From assembly GCA_963770505.1 (NCBI GenBank), contig CAVYPR010000006.1, positions 62,001 to 126,000 on the forward strand: a stretch of DNA of 64,000 nucleotides, written 5' to 3'. The position numbers and the translations under genes are program-made. Shown here one piece after another: positions 35,943 to 46,193 of this stretch. The DNA is from CAVYPR01 sp963770505 (GTDB lineage Bacteria; Actinomycetota; Acidimicrobiia; Acidimicrobiales; RAAP-2). The notes under the pieces were generated by a model. It saw only the letters and a program-made list of their open reading frames with translations, was not told the origin of the DNA and did no database searches. Numbering within the stretch: position 1 is the stretch's first letter; each line of letters starts with the position of its first letter.

Positions 35943-37091
35943 GTGGACCTCGGACTCCCGGGCGACGACGACCCCGGCCGCCGCCAGGTGCGCCGCTGGC
36001 TGGCCGAGCACCCCCGGCCGACCGGCCGACAGCTGGCCGAGGCGGGGTACGTGGTCCCCCACTGGCCCCGTCCCTGGGGCCTCGGGGCCGACCCGGTGCG
36101 ACAGCTCGTGATCGACGACGAGCTGCGGCGGGCCGGGGTGCGTCGGCCGGTCAACCCGATCGGCATCGGGTGGGCCGGACCCACCCTCCTCTTTGCGGGG
36201 ACCGAGGAACAGAAGGAGCGGTGGCTCTGGCCGCTCCTGGCCGGTGAGGAGTTCTGGTGCCAGCTCTTCAGCGAGCCGGAGGCCGGCTCGGACCTGGCCG
36301 GCCTCGCCACGTCGGCCGAGCGCCGCGGCGACGGGTGGGTGGTGCGCGGCCGCAAGGTGTGGACCAGCTTCGCCCACGTCGCCCGGTTCGGCATCCTGCT
36401 GGCCCGCACGGACCGTGGCGCCCCGCGCCACCGCGGCATCTCGTACTTCGTCTGCCCCATGGACGCCGACGGCGTGGAGATCCGCCCCCTTGTCGACATG
36501 ACCGGGGCCCACGCCTTCAACGAGGTGCTCCTCGACGAGGTCCGCCTCCCGGCCGACCACCTGGTGGGCGAGGTGGGCGGCGGCTGGGAGCTGGCCAGGG
36601 TCACCCTGGCCAACGAGCGGGTCTCGCTCTCGGGGGAGGGCGCGCTCTGGGGCGCCGGCCCGACCGCAGCCGACCTGGTCGAGCTGGTGGGCAGGGCGCC
36701 GGGCGCACCGCCGGCGACGCTGCGCCACCGCCTCGTCGAAGCCTGGGTCGAGGGGGAGATCCTGCGGGTCCTGCGGCTGCGCTCGGTCTCGGCCGCGCTC
36801 AGCGGTCGGGCCCCCGGGCCCGAGGCCTCGGTCGCAAAGGCCCTGGCCGACGCCCACGGCCAGCGGGTGATGGACCTCGGTCGCGACCTCGCCGGTCCGT
36901 CGGGCACCCTGGCCGGCACCGGGCCCACCGGGGAACCGGCGCCGTCGCCGGCGGTCCCGGGGTGGCCCTTCGGCACATGGGCCAGCGGCTTCCTCTTCTC
37001 CCCCGCCCTCACCATCGGCGGGGGGACCGCCGAGGTGCAGCGCAACATCGTGGCCGAGAAGGTCCTCGGCCTGCCCCGCGACCCGTCCTGA
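35943..37091 (+). CDS. Acyl-CoA dehydrogenase
   Basis: 382 residues from GTG 35943. FAD-dependent acyl-CoA dehydrogenase fold: N-terminal helices, CQLFSEPEAGSDLAGL (flavin/substrate loop), VRGRKVWTSFAHVARFGILLARTD (beta domain), and the C-terminal FSPALTIGGGTAEVQRNIVAEKVLGLPR. In this subgroup the catalytic Glu is not at the classic C-terminal site, so the base position is uncertain. Introduces the alpha-beta double bond into acyl-CoA, handing electrons to ETF. Divergent to the two synthetases and convergent with the riboflavin synthase. Confidence 0.92.
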   Translation: MDLGLPGDDDPGRRQVRRWLAEHPRPTGRQLAEAGYVVPHWPRPWGLGADPVRQLVIDDELRRAGVRRPVNPIGIGWAGPTLLFAGTEEQKERWLWPLLAGEEFWCQLFSEPEAGSDLAGLATSAERRGDGWVVRGRKVWTSFAHVARFGILLARTDRGAPRHRGISYFVCPMDADGVEIRPLVDMTGAHAFNEVLLDEVRLPADHLVGEVGGGWELARVTLANERVSLSGEGALWGAGPTAADLVELVGRAPGAPPATLRHRLVEAWVEGEILRVLRLRSVSAALSGRAPGPEASVAKALADAHGQRVMDLGRDLAGPSGTLAGTGPTGEPAPSPAVPGWPFGTWASGFLFSPALTIGGGTAEVQRNIVAEKVLGLPRDPS

Positions 37092-37103
37092 GACGGCCCG
37101 GTC

Positions 37104-37589
37104 TCAGCGGCCGGCGGGGACCAGGGGGCCGGCGTCGGGGTAGCCCTGGCGGATGCCCTGGCCGGCCCGGGCCACCAGCTGTTCGGGCTCGTAGAGCATC
37201 CAGTAGGCGTTGCGGGCGTGGGCCCGGGCCCGGTTGCGGCAGACCTCGGCCAGTCGCAGCGGGTGGTCCTCCTCGTCCTCGTGGACGAAGACCTCGAGGA
37301 TCGGGGTGCTGGTCATGAGCTGGGCCTGCATGATCCCCGTCGAGGCCTCGTGCGCGCAGACCTTGTCGATCTCGGCCTTGCCCGGCATGCCCAAGACGAC
37401 GCAGATCCGGCAGCTGTCGTTCTCGATGAGCCGCTTGGCCGCCACGGCCAGGTCCTTGAACCCCGGGACGGTGCGCCGGACGACCTCGAACCGGCGGCCG
37501 TGGCCGGGGCACGAACTCAGCTCGTCGAGGACCTCGGCGCCCATGTCGTAGCGGGCGAACATCGTGTCGACCACACCGATCCGCTGCAT
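37104..37589 (-). CDS. ribC: Riboflavin synthase, archaeal type
   Basis: 161 residues from ATG 37589, preceded by AAAGGAG with 8-bp spacing; a longer in-frame start is not supported. The sequence follows the archaeal (methanogen) riboflavin synthase rather than the bacterial RibE: GVVDTMFARYDM at the start, VRRTVPGFKDLAVAAKRLI, LGMPGKAEIDKVCAHEAS, AQLMTSTPILEVFVHEDE and AGQGIRQGYPDAGP. The enzyme dismutates two 6,7-dimethyl-8-ribityllumazines to riboflavin and is related to lumazine synthase. No other rib gene is nearby. This form is uncommon in bacteria, so transfer from archaea or a rare actinobacterial lineage trait is possible. Confidence 0.92.
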   Translation of the reverse strand: MQRIGVVDTMFARYDMGAEVLDELSSCPGHGRRFEVVRRTVPGFKDLAVAAKRLIENDSCRICVVLGMPGKAEIDKVCAHEASTGIMQAQLMTSTPILEVFVHEDEEDHPLRLAEVCRNRARAHARNAYWMLYEPEQLVARAGQGIRQGYPDAGPLVPAGR

Positions 37590-37731
37590 CTCCGAGCTCC
37601 TTTCGGCCACCCGTGGGCCGCACCGGGTCGTCGTCGCCACCCGAGGGCCCGGGCTGCCCATTCTCGCACGTGGCCAGCGGTGGTCGGACCCCCGGGTGGA
37701 CCCGAGTCGTCGGCTGGTCGAGAATCGCGCC

Positions 37732-39074
37732 GTGACGAGCGCTCCGGAGAAAGACGGCGGCCACGGAGGCTGGGTGGCCCGGGACGGGGCGGTGGTCTGG
37801 CACGGCTTCACCCAGATGGCCGCCTACGCCGAGAACGGGCCCCTGGTCGTGGAGCGGGCCGAGGGCCGCGAGCTGATCGACGTCGACGGCCGGCGCTACC
37901 TCGACGCCATCTCGTCGCTGTGGGTGAACACCCTCGGCCACCGGGTGCCCGAGCTCGACGCCGCTCTGGCGGACCAGCTGGGGCGGGTGGCCCACACCAC
38001 CATGCTCGGGAACACCAACGTGGCGGTCACCGAGCTGGCCGAGGCCCTGGCCGCGGTGGTGCCGGTGGACGGCCCCCACTTCCTCTTCGCCGCCGACGGG
38101 GCGGTCGCCGTCGAGCAGGCCCTCAAGATCGCCTTCCAGTACTGGGTCAACCTGGGCGAGGTCGGCCACACCAGGTACCTCGCCCTCGGGGACGCCTACC
38201 ACGGCGACACGGTGGGCTCGCTCTCCCTCGGCGACGGCGGGGTCTTCAGCGCCGTCTTCGACCCGCTCTGCTTCGAGGTGCTGCGCACCCCGGGCTACAC
38301 CGACCCCGGCTGGGCCGCCAAGGCGGTGGCCGCGGTGGAGGCCCACGCCGCCGAGCTGGCCGCGGTGGTGGTCGAGCCCCTGGTGCAGGGGGCGGCGGGG
38401 ATGCACTGCGCCGAGGCCGCCGACGTGGCGGCCCTCGGCCGGGCCTGCGCGGCACACGGCGTGCTCCTCGTCTGCGACGAGGTGGCCACGGGGTTCGGCC
38501 GCACCGGCACGCTCTTCGCCTCCGAGCAGTGCGGGCTGCGGCCCGACCTGCTCTGCCTGGGCAAGGGGATCACCGGTGGGTACCTCCCGATGTCGGCCAC
38601 GGTGGCCAGTGACCGGGTCTTCGGCGCCTTCTTGGGCGAGGACCTCGGTCCGCGCACCCTCTTCCACGGCCACTCCTACGGCGGCAACGCCCTGGCCGCG
38701 GCGGTGGCCCTCCGCCACCTCGGCCTCTTCGAGGAGTGGGACGTGCTGGGCAACGTGGCCGAGCGGGGCGCGCAGCTGGGGGCGCTGCTCGACGAGAAGG
38801 TGGCCCCGCACCCCGCCGTGCGCCGGATCCGCCGGCGCGGCCTGATGGTCGGCATCGAGCTGGCCCCGCCGGCCGCGGGATTGCGCTGGGGACGGCGGGT
38901 CTGCGCCGCCACCACCCGGCGTGGGGTGCTGCTGCGGCCGCTGGGCGACGTGGTGGTGGTGATGCCGCCTCTCACCGTCACGTCCGACGAGGTCTACCGC
39001 ATCGTCGACGCCCTCGAGGGCGCCCTCGACGAGGAGACGGCCGACGACCTGGCCGCCCGCAACGGGCCGGGCCG

Positions 39075-39078
<4 letters not shown>
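37732..39078 (+). CDS. bioA: Adenosylmethionine-8-amino-7-oxononanoate aminotransferase BioA
   Basis: 448 residues from GTG 37732. Fold-type I PLP aminotransferase with SSLWVNTLGHRVPELD, the PLP-pocket GAVAVEQALKIAFQYW and DAYHGDTVGS, ending with Lys278 in LCLGKGITGG as the Schiff-base lysine. It transfers the amino group from S-adenosylmethionine to KAPA to make DAPA in biotin synthesis. It overlaps bioF by a GTGA junction, and bioD follows, so the three form one operon. The preceding 140 bp to ribC carry the promoter region. Confidence 0.94.
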
Positions 39079-40217
<1,139 letters not shown>

Positions 40218-40218
40218 G

Positions 40219-40890
40219 GTGGCCCCCCGGCCGGCCCGGCTGGTGGCCGTGGTGGGGACCGGCACCGAGGTGGGCAAGACCTGGGTGACGGCGCGCCTGG
40301 CCCGGGCGCTCGCCGACGCCGGCCACGCGGTGGCCGCCAGCAAGCCCGTCCAGTCCTTCGACCCCGGCGACGACCCCGCCACCACCGACGCCGCCGTGCT
40401 GGGGCGGGCCACCGGCCGGCCGGCCGAGGCGGTCTGCCCGCCCGGGCGGTGGTATCCGGCGGCGATGGCCCCGCCGATGGCCGCCCGGGCCCTGGGGCGC
40501 CCGGGCTTCACGGTGGCCGACCTGGCGGCCGAGGTGGCCCGGTCGTGGCCCGGCGACGTGGCCGGGGCGGTGGGCCTGGTCGAGACGGCGGGCGGGGTGC
40601 GCTCCCCCCAGGCCGACGACGGCGACGCCGTCGACCTGCTTCGGCTGCTCTCCCCCGACGCCGTCGTGCTGGTGGCCGACGCCGGCCTCGGCGTGATCAA
40701 CGCCGTCCGGCTGTGCGCGGGCGCGCTGGGCGAGGTGAGGGGGGTCCGGCTGGTGGTGGTCCTCAACCGGTTCGACCCCGCCGACCCCGTCCATCGCACG
40801 AGCCGCGCCTGGCTGGCCGACCACCACGGGCTGGCCACGATGGCCGTCCCCGGCACAGAGGACGCCCTCTGCCGAGCGGTCCTGGCCTGA
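40219..40890 (+). CDS. bioD: Dethiobiotin synthetase BioD
   Basis: 223 residues from GTG. P-loop VVGTGTEVGKTWVTA, ASKPVQSFDPGDDP (the DAPA/Mg site), VETAGGVRSP, and VVVLNRFDP for the guanidine/adenine pocket. ATP-dependent ring closure of DAPA with CO2 to dethiobiotin. Third gene of the bioAFD operon; bioB is not in the operon but lies 4 kb downstream on the other strand. Confidence 0.93.
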   Translation: MAPRPARLVAVVGTGTEVGKTWVTARLARALADAGHAVAASKPVQSFDPGDDPATTDAAVLGRATGRPAEAVCPPGRWYPAAMAPPMAARALGRPGFTVADLAAEVARSWPGDVAGAVGLVETAGGVRSPQADDGDAVDLLRLLSPDAVVLVADAGLGVINAVRLCAGALGEVRGVRLVVVLNRFDPADPVHRTSRAWLADHHGLATMAVPGTEDALCRAVLA

Positions 40891-41000
40891 AGGAGCCGCG
40901 CCCGGCCGGCCACGCCGGGGGCGAAGCGGTTGCCTCTACAGTGTCGGTGGAGCAGGGCCGGCCAGCGCGGCGGGCGCCGCGGGGCTCCGACCAGGAGGCG

Positions 41001-41630
41001 ATGCAGGTGGACGAGGCCCACGACGGAGGCCAGCAGGACGAGTCCCACGAGTGGGGTGAGGCGGTGACGCCGTCGGATCGCCCGGCCCCGGGCGACGTCA
41101 TCCGGGGTTCGGGCACCTGGGCGGAGCGCACGCCCCTCGTCGGGCCCGACGACTCCACGCCGCTCGAGGAGGACGAGCCCGAGGGCACCGTCCCCCCCTC
41201 GCCCCTGTGGGCCATGAAGCTCCGCCGGCACATCCAGTGGCACCTGCTGCCCTCCCACGAGCGGCACCAGCGGATCCGGGAGCGGTTCGGGGACGGCGAC
41301 GACGCGGTCTACGTGATCGACGACGGAGCCCACCACGTCATGGTGGGACGGCGAGTCGGGGAGAAGGCGGGCGAGGTCGAGTACTGCCTCATCGGCCGCC
41401 AGCCCCGACAGGTCTACGACGGGCTGGCCAACCGTTCGCTGCCCCCGGGCGCGGCCTTCGATGGGGCGGCCGCCCTCACCCTTTGCGGGGTGGCCGTGGA
41501 GGAGGGGATCCTCTCCTCCAACGTCTTTGACATCGACCGCTACGCGCAGACCTCGGACATCCCCCTCGAGTACCGGCCCGGGTCGCCGTATCTGTCGTTC
41601 ACCCAGGACCTGGACATCGCCGTCGACTGA
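41001..41630 (+). CDS. Hypothetical protein downstream of bioD
   Basis: 209 residues from ATG 41001 (AGGAGG is only 2 bp upstream; a GTG at 40941 is the alternative). I do not recognise the family. The first about 65 residues are acidic and probably disordered; then KLRRHIQWHLLPSHERHQRIRERFGDG..., YVIDDGAHHVMVGRRVG, EVEYCLIGRQ and DIDRYAQTSDIPLEYRPGSPYLSF suggest a compact mixed fold with conserved aromatic and charged residues. No signal peptide or transmembrane helix. Strong codon bias says it is real. Confidence 0.7.
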   Translation: MQVDEAHDGGQQDESHEWGEAVTPSDRPAPGDVIRGSGTWAERTPLVGPDDSTPLEEDEPEGTVPPSPLWAMKLRRHIQWHLLPSHERHQRIRERFGDGDDAVYVIDDGAHHVMVGRRVGEKAGEVEYCLIGRQPRQVYDGLANRSLPPGAAFDGAAALTLCGVAVEEGILSSNVFDIDRYAQTSDIPLEYRPGSPYLSFTQDLDIAVD

Positions 41631-41666
41631 GAGCGCTCCCGTCGGCGAGCGCCACGGCAGCGTCGA

Positions 41667-42149
41667 TCACGCGGCGAACTGTGCGGTCCACTCGCCGGCG
41701 ACCTGGCCGGTGATGACGTTGAGCCGGTTCCACGTGTTGATGAGGGCGATGTGCAGGACGAGGGCGACCAGCGCCGGCTCGTCGAAATGCTTGGCCGCCA
41801 GGTCCCACACGTCGTCGGGGACGGCGACGGGCCGGTCGGCCAGGCGGGTGCCGGCCTCGGTCAGCTCCAGGGCCGCTCGCTGGGAGTCGTCGAAGTAGGG
41901 CGAGTCTCGCCACGCAGCCAGCGTGTTGAGCTGCTGGTCGGTGACGCCGTGGGTCTTGGCGGCGCGGGTGTGCATGTCGAGGCAGACGGCGCAGCCGTTG
42001 ATCTGGCTGGCGCGGGTCTCGAGCAGGTCGACGGTGGACCGCGGCACGCCGGCGCTGGCCGCGGCATCGGCGGCAACGTTGGCCAGGGAGAGCAGGGCCT
42101 CCATGGCCCCCGGGGCGTTCTGGGCGGGGTTTTGCATCCTGGGTTGCAT
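41667..42149 (-). CDS. AhpD-like carboxymuconolactone decarboxylase/alkylhydroperoxidase protein
   Basis: 160 residues from ATG 42149, supported by AAAGGAGG seven bases upstream; an in-frame start further up lacks a site. The CMD/AhpD signature is ASQINGCAVCLDMHTRAAKTHG: two redox cysteines (C-x2-C) with the downstream His that acts in the proton relay. Members reduce peroxides or organic hydroperoxides using the thiol pair. Convergent with the hypothetical gene by 36 bp. Confidence 0.9.
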   Translation of the reverse strand: MQPRMQNPAQNAPGAMEALLSLANVAADAAASAGVPRSTVDLLETRASQINGCAVCLDMHTRAAKTHGVTDQQLNTLAAWRDSPYFDDSQRAALELTEAGTRLADRPVAVPDDVWDLAAKHFDEPALVALVLHIALINTWNRLNVITGQVAGEWTAQFAA

Positions 42150-42466
42150 CGGTGCTCCTCCTTTGACGGGGTGTCCACCCACTACGACACCTCAGCGGGC
42201 CACGCTGTGACGGCGGCACAGCTCAACTCGACGGCCATACCCTCTCGGAGACCCCAACAAACGACGGGGCGTCGTCCGATGCCACGGTCCTGCATCGTCG
42301 CCCTCGGCCCGGGCTCCGACGTCCTCTCGCCGCCCGCCCCTTTCGGCTCGACAAACCAGTGGAACGGGCATCGGAACCTCGCTAGCGTGCAACGTGATAC
42401 ATCGGATCGGGCGGCGAACCCCCAGCCCGAGACCGTGTCAACGACTACCAGGTGGAAAGGTGACGC
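42150..42466. other. Divergent intergenic region
   Basis: About 315 bp between the AhpD-like gene (minus) and the secreted propeller gene (plus). Apart from the AAAGGAGG ribosome-binding site at the left edge and GGTGG near the right ATG, I see no convincing promoter, RNA or small gene. Confidence 0.5.
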
Positions 42467-44554
42467 ATGCAACCTGATCGATCTTCGACCCACAAGGCCA
42501 AGATGGGCCGACTCTCACGCCTGGCGGTGGCCCTCTTCACGGTGCTCGGTGCGGGCACGGTGGCGGCAGTGACGACCGGCGCCCTCGCCGCGGTGGCGCC
42601 CGCCGGTGCCGCCAGCGGCTCGTCGACGCTCTACGTGGGCAGCAATTCGGGCGTCATCACCTCCTACGGGCTCCCGACGACAGGGGGCAACATCACACCG
42701 CAGGGCAAGATCACATCCGGCGGCAAGACGGTCAACCTCCAGATGGTCTTCGACGCCAGCGGCAACCTCTGGTCCGCCAATACATTTGCGGGCACGTTCT
42801 CGGCGTTCACCCCGGCCCAGTTGGCGGCCGGAGGGACGCTGACACCCAAGGTCACCATCACATTGGCAGGTGCAGACGGCCTGGCGTTCACTGGGGCGGG
42901 CGACCTGTGGGTGGCCAGCTGGAGCGGCAGCACGCTCTCCGAGTACAAGCCCACACAGCTGACGGCGAGCGGCAGCCCCACCCCGGCGGTGACCATCACC
43001 TCGGACGCCAAAACACCGCCGAGCCTCGACGGCCCAGAGAATCTGGCCCTGGACGCCTCGGGCAACCTCTGGGTGGCCAACAGCCACAGCAACACCGTCG
43101 TGGAGTACACCCCCACACAGTTGACGGCGAGCGGCAGCCCCACCCCGGCGGTCACCATCTCGTCGAAGACAGCAAGCCTCGACTATCCGCGTGGGTTGGC
43201 CTTCACCTCCTCGGGAGATCTCTGGGTGGCCAACACGACAAACGGCCGGCTCAGCGAGTACACGCCGGCCCAGCTGGCCACCGGCGGAGCCATCGCCCCG
43301 GCCACCACCATCTCCTCGGCGAGCACCCTTTGGACGATCGCCATCGACAACTCGGGCAACCTGTGGGGGACCGTCCTGGACACAGGGGCGGTGTCCGAGT
43401 ACACGGCAAGCCAGCTGGCGGCGGGCGGCAGCCCCACCCCCAAGGTCACGATCACTGGCACAAAGACGGGTCTTTTGGATCCCCTCGGCGTGGCCATCAA
43501 ACAGCCCCCCACGGTGACCTCGCTGTCTCCGGCCACAGGGCCTGAGCGGGGCGGCACCACGGTCACCGTCCACGGGACCGGGTTCACCTCGGCCTCCAAG
43601 GTCTCCTTCGGCTCGTCGGCGGCCACCACAGTCAAGGTCACGAGCCCGTTCACGCTCACGGCCGTGGCCCCCAAGGGCCTGAAGACCGTCACAGTGACCG
43701 TGGGCACCTTCTCGGGCACAAGCGCCCCCTCGGCCGGCTCGGTCTACACCTACGTGGGCACCGGCTATGACCTGGTGGGCTCCGACGGCGGGGTCTTCGT
43801 CTTCCCCGTGGGCATGCCCCACGGCTTCTACGGCTCGCTGCCGAGCATCCACGTGGTCCCCAACAAGCCGGTGGTGGGCATGGTGGCCACGGTCACCGAC
43901 AGCGGCTACTTCCTGGTCGCCCAGGACGGCGGGGTCTTCGCCTTCACAGCGCCCTTCTTGGGGTCGCTGCCGGGCATCCACGTGACCCCGGCCGCCCCCA
44001 TCGTGGGCATCGTGGCCGTCGACACAGACAAGGGCTACTTCCTGGTCGGCCAGGACGGCGGGGTCTTCACCTTCGGGCCGCAGGGCACCGTCACATTCCT
44101 GGGCTCTCTGCCCGGACGGGGCATCCACGTGAACAACATCATCGGCATGGCGGCCACGCCGTCGGGGAACGGCTACTGGCTGGTGTCGGCCACAGGGACC
44201 GTCTACACCTTCGGGGCGGCCCAGGGGAACCTGGGCACAGCCAAGGGCACCCCCTCGCCGGTCTCGGCCATCGCCGGCACGGCCACAGGGGGCGGCTACT
44301 GGATCACCACCCAGAACGGTGCGGTCTACGCCTTCGGCAACGCCCAGTACCAGGGGTCCTTGCCCGCGATCAAGGTGACCCCGGCCCACCCGGTGATCGG
44401 CATCGTGCCCACGGCCAACACAACCGCCTACTGGCTGCTCGGCTCCGACGGGGGCATCTTCACCTTCGCCCCGCCGGGTCTCACACTCTTCTACGGCTCG
44501 CTGCCGGGGGTGGGGGTCCACGTCACCAACATCGTGGCGGCGGTGCCGAACTAG
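42467..44554 (+). CDS. Secreted two-propeller surface protein with one IPT/TIG domain
   Basis: 695 residues. Signal peptide (MGRLSRLAVALFTVLGAGTV... to PAGAASG). Residues about 45-345 are NHL/SMP-30-like propeller repeats with DASGNLW(V/S)AN and (S/E)YTP(A/T)QL strands. An IPT/TIG domain (about 348-425: PATGPERGGTTVTVHGTGF) follows, then about six YWLVGSDGG-type blades laid out exactly as in the C-terminus of the 1,433-residue protein, including the odd fourth blade (SATGTVYTFGAAQGNLGTAKG). No anchor is visible. In a hand count of bases 42,841-43,140 five of 15 threonines are ACA. Likely a wall-layer or adhesion protein. Confidence 0.85.
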   Translation: MQPDRSSTHKAKMGRLSRLAVALFTVLGAGTVAAVTTGALAAVAPAGAASGSSTLYVGSNSGVITSYGLPTTGGNITPQGKITSGGKTVNLQMVFDASGNLWSANTFAGTFSAFTPAQLAAGGTLTPKVTITLAGADGLAFTGAGDLWVASWSGSTLSEYKPTQLTASGSPTPAVTITSDAKTPPSLDGPENLALDASGNLWVANSHSNTVVEYTPTQLTASGSPTPAVTISSKTASLDYPRGLAFTSSGDLWVANTTNGRLSEYTPAQLATGGAIAPATTISSASTLWTIAIDNSGNLWGTVLDTGAVSEYTASQLAAGGSPTPKVTITGTKTGLLDPLGVAIKQPPTVTSLSPATGPERGGTTVTVHGTGFTSASKVSFGSSAATTVKVTSPFTLTAVAPKGLKTVTVTVGTFSGTSAPSAGSVYTYVGTGYDLVGSDGGVFVFPVGMPHGFYGSLPSIHVVPNKPVVGMVATVTDSGYFLVAQDGGVFAFTAPFLGSLPGIHVTPAAPIVGIVAVDTDKGYFLVGQDGGVFTFGPQGTVTFLGSLPGRGIHVNNIIGMAATPSGNGYWLVSATGTVYTFGAAQGNLGTAKGTPSPVSAIAGTATGGGYWITTQNGAVYAFGNAQYQGSLPAIKVTPAHPVIGIVPTANTTAYWLLGSDGGIFTFAPPGLTLFYGSLPGVGVHVTNIVAAVPN

Positions 44555-44597
44555 CAAGCAACGATTCTGAGAGGCCGGTCCCCGGCCACTTGACCAC

Positions 44598-44639
44598 CCG
44601 CACCGCCGGCTGCTCCATGGAGAGCGGCCGGCGGTGCGG
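44598..44639 (+). terminator. Hairpin terminator after the propeller gene
   Basis: ccgcaccgccggc (44598-44610) pairs perfectly with 44627-44639; the 16-nt loop contains the palindrome ctccatggag. It lies about 44 bp after the stop at 44554. No clear U-tract. Confidence 0.6.
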
Positions 44640-44812
44640 CGCGTCGGGGGACGTCGCCGGTCGGCGATCGCTCCAGGGGGGCGTCCAACAACGCCTGCGG
44701 CGCGCAACACGCCGCCATCGGCCCGGTGCCGCGGGCAGGTGCCGGCGGGCCCCACCGAACCCCGTCGCCCCGAGCCGGTCGACGCCGTCTTCACCTCGCC
44801 CGGTACGCGGGC

Positions 44813-45003
44813 TCAGGATCCTCCAGGATCGGGGCCGAGCGTCCCGTGGTCCCGGCATCGAGCCACCCACCCGCCGGGCGTGACGGTGACCGCCAGCCAC
44901 CGCCCGCAGGTCGGGCAGTAGCGGGGGGGTCGAGCTCCCTCGAACAGCCGGCGCACTCGGCGGTCGGCCGACCGCAACCGGGACAGAAGGTCTCCCCGAC
45001 CAC
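44813..45003 (-). pseudogene. bsaP: Biotin synthase auxiliary protein BsaP, frameshifted in a G7 run
   Basis: Starts with GTG 1 bp after the bioB stop. The first frame gives FCPGCGRPTAECAGC...ELDPP and then loses the family sequence at the seven-base run 44923-44929. Adding one base restores RYCPTCGRWLAVTVTPGGWVARCRDHG, followed by a stop at 44813. That is the known actinobacterial BsaP layout, with cysteines arranged for an iron-sulfur or zinc site and an intact C-terminal motif. BsaP works with BioB in sulfur insertion. A homopolymer read error is the simplest explanation, but a true frameshift cannot be excluded. Confidence 0.8.
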
Positions 45004-45004
45004 C

Positions 45005-46114
45005 TCAGAAGGCGGCGGTCAGGGCACCCACCGGCATGCGCAGGTCCTCGAGCATGCCGAGATCCTCGGCGGCCGAACGGCCGAGGGTGGTGAGGTAGTT
45101 GCCGACGATCAGGGCGTTGATGCCCGCCGTCATGCCCATGGCCTGCAGGTCGCGCAGCGTCACCTCACGTCCCCCGGCGTAGCGGAGGATGACCCCGGGC
45201 AGCGCCAGCCGGAAGAGGGCGATCCAGCGCACGGCCTCCCAGGCTCCTACCACCCGACGGTCGCCGAGCGGGGTCCCCGGCCTCGGGTTCAAGAAGTTGA
45301 CCGGGACCTCCGTCGGGTCGAGGTCCCGCAGCTCGAGGAGGAGCTCCACCCGCTGGGCGTCGGTCTCGCCCATGCCGATGAGCGCTCCGCAGCACAGCTC
45401 CATCCCGTGCCGGCGCACCAGCCGGCAGGTCTGCGCCCGCTCCTCCCAGGAATGGGTGGTCACCACCTCGCCGAAGTACGACCGGGCCGTCTCGAGGTTG
45501 TGGTTGTAGCGGTGAACACCCCCCTCGGCCAGGCGTCGAGCCTGGTCGTCGGTGAGGATGCCGGCCGAGACGGCCACGTTGAGGCCGGTCTCCCGGCGGA
45601 CCAGGGGGACGAGCTCGAGGATCCGGGCGAGCGTCCTGTCGTCGGGGCCGCGCACGGCCAGCACGATGCAGAACTCGCTCGCCCCCAGGGCCGCCGTCTC
45701 GCGGGCCGCGCCGAGGACGTCTGTGGTGTCGAGAAACGGGGTGGCCTTCACGGTCGTGTCGAAGCGGGACGACTGCGAGCAGAAGTGGCAGTCCTCGGGG
45801 CAGCCGCCGGTCTTGGCCGAGAGGATCCCCTCCACTTCCACCGCCGGCCCGCACCAGGCCAGGCGCACCTGGTGGGCCAGCGCAGCCAGAGCCACCACGG
45901 CACCGTCGCCGAGGGCGGCCAAGGCCGTGAGCTCCTCGCCGCTGAGCTGGCGACGCTCGTCGATGAGGGCCGACTCGGCGGCGGCCAACAGCGCCCGATC
46001 GTCGGGGGTGAGGGCCGCCTGGACCTGCGGGGCCGTCTCGTCGTGGGTCGGCCGGCTGGCCGGCCGCAAGGTCACGGTGCTACGCGTGGGGTCATCGCGG
46101 GGTTGGTCGGGCAC
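45005..46114 (-). CDS. bioB: Biotin synthase BioB
   Basis: 369 residues from GTG 46114. Radical SAM enzyme with the cluster motif at Cys105, Cys109 and Cys112 (CPEDCHFC), then the [2Fe-2S] ligand region (CCGALIGMGET) and LNPRPGTPL. The N-terminal about 55 residues are longer than usual, so a start further inside (GTG near 46,075) is possible. Inserts sulfur into dethiobiotin using SAM. bsaP follows at once. Divergent to the acyl-CoA dehydrogenase gene at 46,194. Confidence 0.92.
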   Translation of the reverse strand: MPDQPRDDPTRSTVTLRPASRPTHDETAPQVQAALTPDDRALLAAAESALIDERRQLSGEELTALAALGDGAVVALAALAHQVRLAWCGPAVEVEGILSAKTGGCPEDCHFCSQSSRFDTTVKATPFLDTTDVLGAARETAALGASEFCIVLAVRGPDDRTLARILELVPLVRRETGLNVAVSAGILTDDQARRLAEGGVHRYNHNLETARSYFGEVVTTHSWEERAQTCRLVRRHGMELCCGALIGMGETDAQRVELLLELRDLDPTEVPVNFLNPRPGTPLGDRRVVGAWEAVRWIALFRLALPGVILRYAGGREVTLRDLQAMGMTAGINALIVGNYLTTLGRSAAEDLGMLEDLRMPVGALTAAF

Positions 46115-46193
46115 GGCGCCCACGGTAGCGGCAGGGCGTCGCCGCCGAGAAGCCCGGCGCCGACCGGCGGCGTCACGCGACGAGGAGGCGTTC

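Noticed and set aside
42182..42493. Minus-strand open frame of 103 codons in the AhpD/propeller gap
   Set aside because: It overlaps the secreted protein's start and has no codon bias or domain.
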